Positions 1 through 5,103 of a DNA stretch of 6,088 nucleotides are shown one piece after another. Position numbers and translations under genes: made by a program. This stretch comes from Actinomycetota bacterium (GTDB lineage Bacteria; Acidobacteriota; Blastocatellia; Chloracidobacteriales; Chloracidobacteriaceae). A model generated the notes under the pieces. It searched no databases, was not told the origin of the DNA, and was given only the letters and a program-made list of their open reading frames with translations. The stretch lies in NCBI GenBank assembly GCA_013298335.1, contig JAAFHI010000231.1, positions 1 through 6,088 on the forward strand, read 5' to 3'. Every line of letters starts with the position of its first letter. Position 1 is the first letter of the stretch.

Positions 1-2
1 TA

Positions 3-482
3 ACAAATGAGTGTGATCTTTCAATTTTAATTTTAGAGAAACCTATTCAGGCTGACTTTATACCTTTAATCTCGGTTGAGGAAATGAAGAATCAAACGTC
101 GATACAAGTTGTTGGCTTTGGTTTTGGTGGGAGGACAGCCAATATTCAACAAGGAGCTAAGAGGTTCGGCCAGTTGCTTATTAAGTACTTAAAGAAAACC
201 CCCAAAGACGACCTAAACGAAATTGAAAAGAATTTAGGATTCAACTCTGAATTTGAATTTGTTGCTGGTTCTGATATGGCTGGTGTTTGTCCTGGAGATA
301 GTGGTGGGCCAGCTTATGTCATTGTTAATGAAAAGCTGAAATTGGCTGGGATTGCTTTAAGAACAGTTGCTTCTCGCTCTTCATTTGATTCATGCCAAAA
401 AGATACGGTTTTTGCCCGAATTGATATGCAAATTGATTTAATTCGCCAGATTCTCAAAAAATTTGGGATTGATCTCCCATGA
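3..482 (+). CDS. Trypsin-like (S1 family) serine protease, C-terminal part; 5' end outside window
   Basis: The frame is open from the left edge, so 159 residues are visible. Residue 5 (CDLSILIL, Asp codon 15-17) matches the chymotrypsin-fold catalytic Asp102 region. GDSGGP at residues 98-103 (Ser codon 300-302) holds the nucleophile. The 95-residue Asp-Ser spacing fits the family, so the missing upstream part should carry the catalytic His and any signal or propeptide. Cys96 and Cys131 fit the conserved C191-C220 disulfide, and VFARIDMQIDLIRQIL resembles the usual C-terminal helix. The residue six before the Ser is Gly, not Asp, so classical trypsin specificity for Arg/Lys is unlikely (inference). 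Such enzymes are usually secreted. The Met at 84 is internal, because homology continues upstream of it. The gene is visibly more A+T-rich than everything to its right, which may mean horizontal acquisition. Family call is firm; substrate unknown. Confidence 0.9.
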   Translation, partial: TNECDLSILILEKPIQADFIPLISVEEMKNQTSIQVVGFGFGGRTANIQQGAKRFGQLLIKYLKKTPKDDLNEIEKNLGFNSEFEFVAGSDMAGVCPGDSGGPAYVIVNEKLKLAGIALRTVASRSSFDSCQKDTVFARIDMQIDLIRQILKKFGIDLP

Positions 483-610
483 ATCAAATTGAGTAATCGT
501 GGGTTTGCTGCGTCGTTTAACTCACTTTGGTTCTCCGTTTAATGAATTAGACAATCCTTGACTGGCAAAACCTCCTCGAGAACCGGGTACGCAGCTTCTC
601 CGAAGCCGTG

Positions 611-885
611 GGCGAAACGCTTCCTCCGTCGTGAAAACCTTTTGCCCTACGAACAAAACGATTTTCCCAACAAGTTTTAACTTTCCCCTGCCAAAAATAC
701 CTTGGGAACGTCAACCAAAAGGTATTGCTTCACGAGCAAAACGTTTTCCTCGTGAAGAAATACCTTTTTCTCGTGGAAAAAACGTTTTGTCCGTGAAGGA
801 AAACGTTTCCCTTGATGATTCCAGGGGATTTTCGTCGTCCGAATGGTTTTTGGCGGCGAATCTGAATCATTTTCCGAAACCCTCG
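611..885. repeat. Degenerate ~21-bp phased A/T-tract repeat, roughly 9-13 units
   Basis: A loose unit of the form (G)AAAACGTTTTCCTCGTGA recurs at 20-22 bp steps. Unit centres lie near 618, 638, 659, 680, 700, 721, 742, 763, 783 and 804, with weaker continuations near 824, 845 and 868. Cores alternate between AAAACGTTTT-like (742, 783, 804) and AAAATACCTTT or AAAAGGTATT-like (700, 721, 763). The period equals two helical turns, so the A and T tracts fall on the same DNA face, which would favour intrinsic bending (inference). It is not CRISPR-like, because there are no exact repeats and no unique spacers. The outer units are weak and the limits are approximate. Confidence 0.6.
721..764. repeat. 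44-bp near-perfect palindrome centred between 742 and 743
   Basis: The inner arms TTCACGAG (729-736) and CTCGTGAA (749-756) flank a perfect AAAACGTTTT palindrome (738-747), with only the C737/C748 position mismatched. The symmetry continues outward, GGTATTGC (721-728) against GAAATACC (757-764), with one mismatch. This is two mismatched pairs in 22. It sits inside the ~21-bp repeat tract and could be a protein-binding site or a cruciform-forming element; the function is not known. Confidence 0.7.
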
Positions 886-1089
886 GACATACAGCGAACG
901 AGTCAGCCCGCCACGTTGCCGCCCTCGGCTACAAATCACCCACGTATTCACTTCCCGTGAGCCTTTTCGGACACGGTTCCCGATTTCATCGGTAGCTGTG
1001 AACGAATTGATCGGCTGTACAACAACAGCCTTCTCAACGGAGAAGCTCAAGACAACGCCTGATCCTGCCTCCCCGAATGGCAGTCGGAC

Positions 1090-1117
1090 CAGTTTGGAAT
1101 TCGTTCTCCCCAAACTG
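1090..1117 (+). other. Inverted repeat just before a first AGGAAATCCC copy
   Basis: CAGTTTGG (1090-1097) and CCAAACTG (1110-1117) form a perfect 8-bp stem with a 12-nt loop. The stem is followed directly by AGGAAATCCC (1118-1127). The same decamer recurs at 1211-1220, where it forms the ribosome binding site of the hydrolase gene, again just after a hairpin. No start codon lies at a suitable distance after this first copy (the ATG at 1146 is 25 nt from GGA), so no gene is called here. Confidence 0.4.
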
Positions 1118-1161
1118 AGGAAATCCCTTTAGATCAATTCGCTTCATGTGGTTTCAAACCC

Positions 1162-1208
1162 GCTTCCAGAAATGGAAGCAGTGCAGGCGGTTGCCAAAAC
1201 GACCGCCT
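1162..1208 (+). promoter_or_regulatory. Two tandem hairpins in the leader of the hydrolase gene
   Basis: Hairpin 1 is GCTTCCA (1162-1168), loop GAAA, TGGAAGC (1173-1179): a perfect 7-bp stem with a GNRA tetraloop, a loop common in structured RNAs. Hairpin 2 is AGGCGGT (1185-1191), a 10-nt loop, ACCGCCT (1202-1208): another perfect 7-bp stem. It ends one base before the AAGGA ribosome binding site. Neither is followed by a T tract, so they are not simple terminators. A role in mRNA stability or translational control is plausible. I do not recognise a known riboswitch class. Confidence 0.45.
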
Positions 1209-1209
1209 C

Positions 1210-1214
1210 AAGGA
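1210..1214 (+). promoter_or_regulatory. Ribosome binding site deciding the hydrolase start
   Basis: AAGGA lies 6 nt before the ATG at 1221. The in-frame ATG 75 nt upstream (1146) has no such site and would translate through both leader hairpins, so 1221 is preferred. Confidence 0.75.
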
Positions 1215-1220
1215 AATCCC

Positions 1221-2198
1221 ATGCCCGATTTCTACATGAGCGCTCGCAATGTCAATTCCGGTCGTCGTCCGCAATTCGGCGACGAACCGGGGAGTACGCA
1301 ATATCTAATTGTGCCGGACCAGCAAAATTCTCCGAACCCCGGTTTGGCCGTCCAGCAGGACCAATGGGTGAAGGAGCTTTTTCAGGTCCTTTCGGCTCGC
1401 GCGGTGGTCGGCGAGAATGACCGCCGGGAAGGACATCTTCTGTTCTTTGTCCACGGGTACAAGAACAGCCCGGAATCCGTCCTGCGTCGGCACCGGACGC
1501 TACAGGCCGGGTTGAACGCCCTGAACTTTCCAGGAGTGGTGGTCAGTTTCGACTGGCCAAGCGGCGATTTGACACTCGGTTATCTGGAAGATCGCCACGA
1601 CGGAAAGCAGGCGGCGTTTCAACTCGTCAAGGACGGCATTGCCCTGATGATCGCCAACCAGCAACCAACCTGCTGGATCAACGTTCACGTTCTCGCGCAT
1701 TCGATGGGAGCATTCGTTCTCCGGGAGGCATTTGACGACGCCGAGGATTTTGGCGGCGAAATCGGACAGGCGAACTGGTCGGTCAGTCAGATCGCGCTGA
1801 TCGGCGCGGATGTCTCGCGCGGAAATTTTGAACTCGGAAACTCGAAAACCCGCGCGTTGTTCAACCACTGTCGTCGCCTGACCAATTATTCAAACAAGCA
1901 CGACAAAGCCCTTCTGGTTTCAAATGTGAAGCGAATCGGAATTGCGCCCCGGGTCGGACGCGTGGCGCTTCCCGATACAACCGATCCGAAAGCCGTGAAT
2001 GTCGATTGCAGCGATTACTGGGAAAGCCGGAACAATAACGGTGGTTTTGCCAATACTCAGGGGGAAGTTTCGCATTCCTGGCATTTCGGCGACCCGAAGT
2101 TTCAGGCCGACCTTGCGGAAACACTGCTGGGCAATGACCGGGAAGTCATTTCAACCCGCGACCAAATCCGCGACGGACGTTTTCGAATAAAGGTGTAA
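1221..2198 (+). CDS. Alpha/beta hydrolase, DUF900-type (325 aa)
   Basis: The protein reads as an alpha/beta-hydrolase of the DUF900 kind (serine hydrolase-like, true substrate unknown). LLFFVHGYKNS (residues 73-83) is the strand plus HGY oxyanion-loop motif. FPGVVVSFDWPSG (103-115) and the GYLEDR stretch (120-125) are typical of this family. VHVLAHSMGAF (155-165) is the nucleophile elbow with Ser161. The likely acid is Asp197 in IALIGADVS, and the likely catalytic His is His285 in GEVSHSW (281-287); these two are inferred from order and context. There is no signal peptide or membrane segment, so it is probably cytoplasmic. About 70 residues precede the fold and include a Pro/Gln-rich stretch. 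The start at 1221 is chosen for the AAGGA site 6 nt upstream. A strong terminator follows the stop codon, and the next gene converges from the other strand, so this looks like a single-gene transcript. Confidence 0.87.
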   Translation: MPDFYMSARNVNSGRRPQFGDEPGSTQYLIVPDQQNSPNPGLAVQQDQWVKELFQVLSARAVVGENDRREGHLLFFVHGYKNSPESVLRRHRTLQAGLNALNFPGVVVSFDWPSGDLTLGYLEDRHDGKQAAFQLVKDGIALMIANQQPTCWINVHVLAHSMGAFVLREAFDDAEDFGGEIGQANWSVSQIALIGADVSRGNFELGNSKTRALFNHCRRLTNYSNKHDKALLVSNVKRIGIAPRVGRVALPDTTDPKAVNVDCSDYWESRNNNGGFANTQGEVSHSWHFGDPKFQADLAETLLGNDREVISTRDQIRDGRFRIKV

Positions 2199-2221
2199 TC
2201 CCAAACCGTCGTTTCTCGTTT

Positions 2222-2260
2222 AAGCCACCCACCGGTCAGGCAGACTGGCGGGTGGCTTTT
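2222..2260 (+). terminator. Rho-independent terminator of the hydrolase gene
   Basis: AAGCCACCC (2222-2230) pairs with GGGTGGCTT (2250-2258). After one A/C mismatch the stem continues with CCGGTC (2232-2237) against GACTGG (2243-2248), including one G-T pair, closing a 5-nt loop. TTTT (2257-2260) ends the hairpin. It starts 24 nt after the hydrolase stop. The minus-strand aminotransferase stops at 2280, only 20 bp away, so the hairpin could also slow minus-strand transcription, although the minus-strand T run (TT then AAAC) is poor. Confidence 0.88.
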
Positions 2261-2279
2261 GTTGAGCGGAGGTGGTTGC

Positions 2280-3476
2280 CTATTTCTTCAAATACGCGCC
2301 AAGCGCTTCCAGTCCCTTCTCGATGGTTTCAACCGGGAGCGAATAGCTCATCCGAAGATGGCCTTCGCCTTCCGCGCCGAAGGCCGTGCCCGGAATCGTG
2401 GCGACGCTCGCCTTGTCGAGCAGTTCCATCGCCAGTTCGGAACTCGTCCTGCCGAACGCCCGGATGTCCGGGAAAACGTAAAACGCGCCGCCCGGCGTCG
2501 GATTGACGGTCAGTCCGAGTGCATTCAGGCCGCCGACGAGCAGGTCGCGGCGCTGACGGTATTCGGCGAGACATTCGGCGAAGAAATCCGTCGAGGTTTT
2601 CAACGCGGCGACCGCCGCCCACTGGGTCGGGGTGCTGACCCCGTTGGTCGAATAGAGTACCGATTTCTTGAGGCCGGTGGCGAACGGCTCGGGCGCGACC
2701 GCGTATCCGACGCGCCAGCCGGTCATCCCGTAGGACTTCGACAGCGTGAAGGTCGTGATGGTCCGCTCGTACATGCCGGGCAGCGACGCGATGGAGACGT
2801 GTTCGCCTTCGTAGACGAGGTCTTCATAGGCTTCGTCGGCCACGATCACGACGTCGTTTTTCTTCGCAAACACGGCAATTTCTTCGAGTTGCGCCCGATT
2901 GAAGACCATTCCGGTCGGATTGTTCGGGGTGTTGAGCAGCAGCGCGCGGGTGCGCGGCGTGAGCTTGGCTTCGAGCGCGGCCAGCAGCCCGTTGGCGAGG
3001 GCGGCGGTGGTGTCGACCGTCACGGGAACACCGGCGGACATCTGGATCAGGTCCACGGTCGGCGTCCAGTAGGGCGAAAAAAGCATCACCTCGTCCCCCG
3101 GATCGAGCAGGGAGTTGAACGCGCCGTACAGGCCCTGCATTCCGCCGACGCCGACCACGATGTCGTCTTTCGGGCAGGGAATGCGGTTGCGGGTCGCGAG
3201 TTTTTCGGCGAGCAGGTCGATGAGCGGGCCGATGCCGCTCGACGGGGCGTAGCGGGTCTTGTTTTCCGCGAGCGCGTCGCGCATGGCGGACTTGATGTGT
3301 TCCGGGGTTTCGAAGAAGGGCTCGCCGCCTTCGAACTGGAAGATCGTCCGTCCGGCGGCCTTGAGTTCCATGACCCGGTTGCGGATGCGGACGATTTCGG
3401 AAAAGCCGACCGCGTCGAAGCGGCTCGACAGCCGGAGGTTGGTCCGGCGTTCGGGAGAAAGCGTGGGGTGCGTCAT
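2280..3476 (-). CDS. PLP-dependent class I/II aminotransferase, aspartate/aromatic type (398 aa)
   Basis: Full-length fold-type I aminotransferase that moves an amino group between an amino acid and a 2-oxo acid using PLP. It has a GEPFFETPEHI segment (51-61, the usual GEPDFDTP region) and GGMQGLYG (111-118), the cofactor-phosphate loop. FSPYW is at 133-137. NNPTG (185-189) has the PLP-ring Asn186, and DEAY (214-217) has the pyridine-nitrogen Asp214 and Tyr217. SKSYGMTGWRVGY (246-258) has the Schiff-base Lys247 and phosphate Arg255. HLRMSYS (373-379) has the carboxylate-binding Arg375. Length is typical. The motifs fit the family that includes aspartate, aromatic and prephenate aminotransferases; the exact substrate cannot be read from sequence alone. 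The ATG at 3476 has GAGG 10 nt upstream (3487-3490). It lies downstream of the HisC-like gene on the same strand, so co-transcription is likely. It is likely cytoplasmic. Confidence 0.95.
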   Translation of the reverse strand: MTHPTLSPERRTNLRLSSRFDAVGFSEIVRIRNRVMELKAAGRTIFQFEGGEPFFETPEHIKSAMRDALAENKTRYAPSSGIGPLIDLLAEKLATRNRIPCPKDDIVVGVGGMQGLYGAFNSLLDPGDEVMLFSPYWTPTVDLIQMSAGVPVTVDTTAALANGLLAALEAKLTPRTRALLLNTPNNPTGMVFNRAQLEEIAVFAKKNDVVIVADEAYEDLVYEGEHVSIASLPGMYERTITTFTLSKSYGMTGWRVGYAVAPEPFATGLKKSVLYSTNGVSTPTQWAAVAALKTSTDFFAECLAEYRQRRDLLVGGLNALGLTVNPTPGGAFYVFPDIRAFGRTSSELAMELLDKASVATIPGTAFGAEGEGHLRMSYSLPVETIEKGLEALGAYLKK

Positions 3477-3511
3477 GGGAAGAATGCCTCGGTATGAAGA
3501 AGTGGCCAGCC

Positions 3512-3539
3512 TTTAGTCGTTAGCAGTTAGTAGTCAGTA
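3512..3539. repeat. Left heptamer array (GTTAGCA-type), about 4 imperfect units
   Basis: Successive 7-mers are TTTAGTC, GTTAGCA, GTTAGTA and GTCAGTA. They are the reverse complement of the TGCTAAC phase of the array at 3580-3633, so the two arrays are inverted relative to each other. Confidence 0.7.
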
Positions 3540-3579
3540 GCTGGAATTGTATGAATGTATGGAGAAGAAAGACGTGACT

Positions 3580-3633
3580 GCTAGCGGCTAACTGCTAACT
3601 GCTAACTGCTAACTGCTAACTGCTAACTGCTAA
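3580..3633. repeat. Right heptamer array: six perfect GCTAACT copies plus edges
   Basis: GCTAACT is repeated six times without error from 3587 to 3628. It is followed by a partial GCTAA (3629-3633) and preceded by one degenerate unit, GCTAGCG (3580-3586). Short tandem heptanucleotide repeats of this general kind are known between genes in some bacteria, for example the STRR elements of cyanobacteria. Copy number of such arrays often changes by slippage. Confidence 0.95.
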
Positions 3634-3663
3634 AACGGGAAAGAGTACGACAAGGGCGGAGGG

Positions 3664-4653
3664 CTACGCCAAGGATTTTTTCAGTGCGTCGAGGAGGCGG
3701 TCGGTGTCCGCCGGGTGGCCGACGCGAATCCGGATGCCGTCCCGGTATTCCTTCGCCGGGTAGTGACGCACCTTGACGCCGTTTTCGAAGAGGCGGTTGG
3801 CGATATCGCGGCCTTTCCGGTCGGGAAACTGGCAGAAGACGAAGTTTGCACCCGACTGGTGGACGATGACGCCGGGGAGGGCGTCGAGGGCGGTGGTCAT
3901 CCGGTCGCGTTCGCGGGCGATGCGTTCGAGGTTGTCGCGCAGGAGGGGGGCGTGGCGGATGGCCGATTCCGCCGCCGAAAGGGCCATGCCGGAGAGCGGT
4001 TCGATGGGGAGGACCGCCGCGAGGCGGGCGGCGATGGGAGGAGCGGCCAGCGCGTAGGCGACGTTGAGTCCGTCGAGCGAGGCCCATTTGAACCCGCGCA
4101 TGACGACGAGGTTCGGGTACTCCTCAATCAGATCGGCGCAACTCCGGCCCCCGAACTCGATGTGGGATTCGTCCACCGCGGTCAGGGTGCCGGTTTCGAG
4201 GATGCGGATGATCGTTTCCCGGCGGATCGGCTTGCCGGTCGGGTTGTTCGGCGAGGCAAGAAAGACGAGCCGGACCTGCTCCGCCGCGGTCACGATTTCG
4301 GCGAGCGACTCCTGGTAGATTTCGAAGTTTTCGTCGCTTCCGGTGTCGAGCACCTCGATGCCCGCGGACTGCGCGGCGTAGCGGAAGATGCCGTAGGTCG
4401 GTTCGGGAACGGCGATGGCGTCGCCGCGGTTCAGGAACAGGCGGATGAGTTTCGCGACGATGGCGTCTTCGCTGTCGGCGATCACGACGCAGGTTTCGGA
4501 AAGGCCGACGTGGACGGCGATGGCCCGGCGCAGGCTGTCCATCGAACGCGGGGCCGATGGGCGCAGCAGGACGTCCGCCAGCGAGTCCGCGACGGTGGCG
4601 ACGGAAGGATGGACGTTTTCAATGCCGCTCAAGTCGAGAACCGACACGGACAT
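3664..4653 (-). CDS. Divergent histidinol-phosphate aminotransferase-like PLP protein (329 aa)
   Basis: Fold-type I aminotransferase most like HisC/threonine-phosphate decarboxylase relatives. Numbering is from the ATG at 4653. VPEPTYGIFRYAAQSAGIEV (82-101) is HisC-like, as are NNPTG (136-140), DESHIEF (161-167), FKWASLDGLNVAYALA (188-203) and the C-terminal IRIRVGHPADTDRLL (307-321). Retained: Lys189 for the Schiff base, Asn137, Asp161 and carboxylate Arg308. Unusual: Asn197 stands where HisC has the phosphate-binding Arg (GLRVGY). The Ser before the Lys is Phe. The DEAY Tyr is His164. The GNGSDE loop reads IADSEDA, and the N-terminal LNxNENP segment is reduced to LSGIENV. It is also slightly short for HisC. 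A GTG at 4662 has the AGAGG site (4664-4668) only 1 nt away, so ATG 4653 (10-nt spacing) is preferred. Fold is confident; HisC activity is doubtful. Confidence 0.85.
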   Translation of the reverse strand: MSVSVLDLSGIENVHPSVATVADSLADVLLRPSAPRSMDSLRRAIAVHVGLSETCVVIADSEDAIVAKLIRLFLNRGDAIAVPEPTYGIFRYAAQSAGIEVLDTGSDENFEIYQESLAEIVTAAEQVRLVFLASPNNPTGKPIRRETIIRILETGTLTAVDESHIEFGGRSCADLIEEYPNLVVMRGFKWASLDGLNVAYALAAPPIAARLAAVLPIEPLSGMALSAAESAIRHAPLLRDNLERIARERDRMTTALDALPGVIVHQSGANFVFCQFPDRKGRDIANRLFENGVKVRHYPAKEYRDGIRIRVGHPADTDRLLDALKKSLA

Positions 4654-4663
4654 CCGAATCACG

Positions 4664-4668
4664 CCTCT
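4664..4668 (-). promoter_or_regulatory. Ribosome binding site deciding the HisC-like start
   Basis: AGAGG (minus strand) is 10 nt from the ATG at 4653 but only 1 nt from the GTG at 4662. The downstream aminotransferase gene also has GAGG at 10 nt, which supports the ATG. Confidence 0.5.
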
Positions 4669-4813
4669 TTCGGAAAATGCTCCGGCGCGCTGAGGGAAGA
4701 CTTCCGGAGAGTGATTGTGAGTGCTTCGCCGCGAAGTCTACCGTGCGGCCCGTGTTTGGGCAAGACAGGCTTCGGTCTGCCGACAGTCACCGGACCGGAC
4801 CGGGTTCCTCTTT

Positions 4814-4845
4814 TTTATACAAAGTGACAATTTCCCTTTTTTCAA
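4814..4845 (-). promoter_or_regulatory. Possible weak minus-strand promoter for the aminotransferases
   Basis: On the minus strand, TTGAAA (4840-4845) precedes TATAAA (4814-4819). The 20-nt spacer is longer than ideal, so this is only a candidate. It would give a leader of about 150 nt for the HisC-like gene. Confidence 0.3.
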
Positions 4846-4886
4846 CATTTTCCGGGGGATACCCTTACTTTTTACCTTCGCTTTTG

Positions 4887-4916
4887 TTGACGACCTGAAA
4901 GCGGCTTTGCTAGAGT
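4887..4916 (+). promoter_or_regulatory. Sigma-70-type extended -10 promoter for the RDD-family gene
   Basis: -35 is TTGACG (4887-4892), the spacer is 18 nt, and -10 is TAGAGT (4911-4916), preceded by TGC, which gives an extended -10. An A+T-rich stretch lies just upstream. Transcription would start near 4923 and leave a leader of about 180 nt before the ATG at 5104. Confidence 0.65.
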
Positions 4917-5007
4917 GCCGGCCTTCAATCTCTCCATCGCTCGACAAGGGGTTCGCAATTTTCGATTTCCGGTTTTCGGATTTTCGACTCAGCCGGGAGC
5001 GCGCGTT

Positions 5008-5052
5008 GTGACGGCATCCGTCACCCGCCGACCGGATTGAAAATCTTCAATC
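5008..5052 (+). promoter_or_regulatory. Two perfect 7-bp inverted repeats in the leader of the RDD-family gene
   Basis: GTGACGG (5008-5014), CAT, CCGTCAC (5018-5024) is the first. GATTGAA (5035-5041), AATC, TTCAATC (5046-5052) is the second. Both lie between the promoter and the start codon. Either could be an RNA hairpin, and the first could also be an operator-like dyad. Neither is followed by a T tract. Confidence 0.4.
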
Positions 5053-5103
5053 TCGAATCGAAAATTACAGAGGGGGTTTTCTTTCGACCCCGAGAGTGTC
5101 ACG

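Larger units (their letters stand above)
483..1220. other. Long intergenic region with repeats and hairpins, no supportable gene
   Basis: Between the protease stop and the hydrolase start there is no reading frame with a recognisable domain or a convincing ribosome binding site. The open frames here (for example plus 631-960 and minus 730-1113) have low-complexity translations that simply read through a ~21-bp repeat tract. The left third is A+T-rich. The middle (about 611-885) is the phased repeat tract. The right third (about 980-1208) has several small inverted repeats: 980-992, 1013-1030, 1030-1045, 1090-1117, 1162-1179 and 1185-1208. No clear terminator for the protease and no clear promoter for the hydrolase could be identified. 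Confidence 0.7.
3477..3663. other. Intergenic spacer with inverted heptamer arrays
   Basis: This 187-bp gap separates the two minus-strand aminotransferases. Most of it is two opposed arrays of a 7-bp unit (see the two repeat entries), separated by a 40-bp unique stretch. No gene or clear promoter is seen. If the genes are co-transcribed, the RNA could fold the two arrays into an imperfect hairpin. Confidence 0.7.
4654..5103. other. Divergent intergenic region with promoters and leader hairpins
   Basis: About 450 bp lie between the HisC-like gene (minus) and the RDD-family gene (plus). The left half is G+C-rich and would be the minus-strand leader. The centre (about 4810-4875) is A+T-rich. 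To its right come the plus-strand promoter at 4887-4916, a patch with three TTTTCG words (4959-4964, 4973-4978, 4981-4986), and two hairpins in the plus-strand leader. Open frames here have no recognisable product or start signals, so no gene is called. Confidence 0.7.

Noticed and set aside
611..885. CRISPR array or insertion-sequence end in the 21-bp repeat tract
   Set aside because: Units are degenerate and contiguous with no unique spacers, and no transposase or target duplication is visible.
631..1113. Open frames on both strands across the repeat tract
   Set aside because: The translations only echo the ~21-bp repeat (about every seven residues) and show no domain, ribosome binding site or coding-like composition.
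1146..1220. N-terminal extension of the hydrolase from the ATG at 1146
   Set aside because: It would encode a Lys/Arg-rich stretch translated through two hairpins and has no ribosome binding site, whereas ATG 1221 has AAGGA at 6 nt.
2259..3497. A 412-codon plus-strand open frame antisense to the class I aminotransferase
   Set aside because: Its translation is Arg/Gly-rich with no domain. The minus-strand frame has all aminotransferase motifs. Long antisense frames are expected in G+C-rich genes.
3580..3633. CRISPR array
   Set aside because: The repeats are 7 bp and directly abutting, with no spacers and no cas genes nearby.
4654..4662. GTG start at 4662 for the HisC-like gene
   Set aside because: The only nearby AGAGG is 1 nt from this GTG, too close to work; the ATG at 4653 is better spaced.
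4759..4781. Bulged hairpin GGCA-A-GAC / GTC-TGCC in the minus-strand leader
   Set aside because: Short stem with a bulge and no T tract; likely chance in G+C-rich sequence.
3715..4827. A 370-codon plus-strand open frame antisense to the HisC-like gene
   Set aside because: No recognisable domain and an Asp/Gly/Arg-rich composition typical of a shadow frame. The minus strand carries NNPTG, the PLP Lys and other aminotransferase signals.
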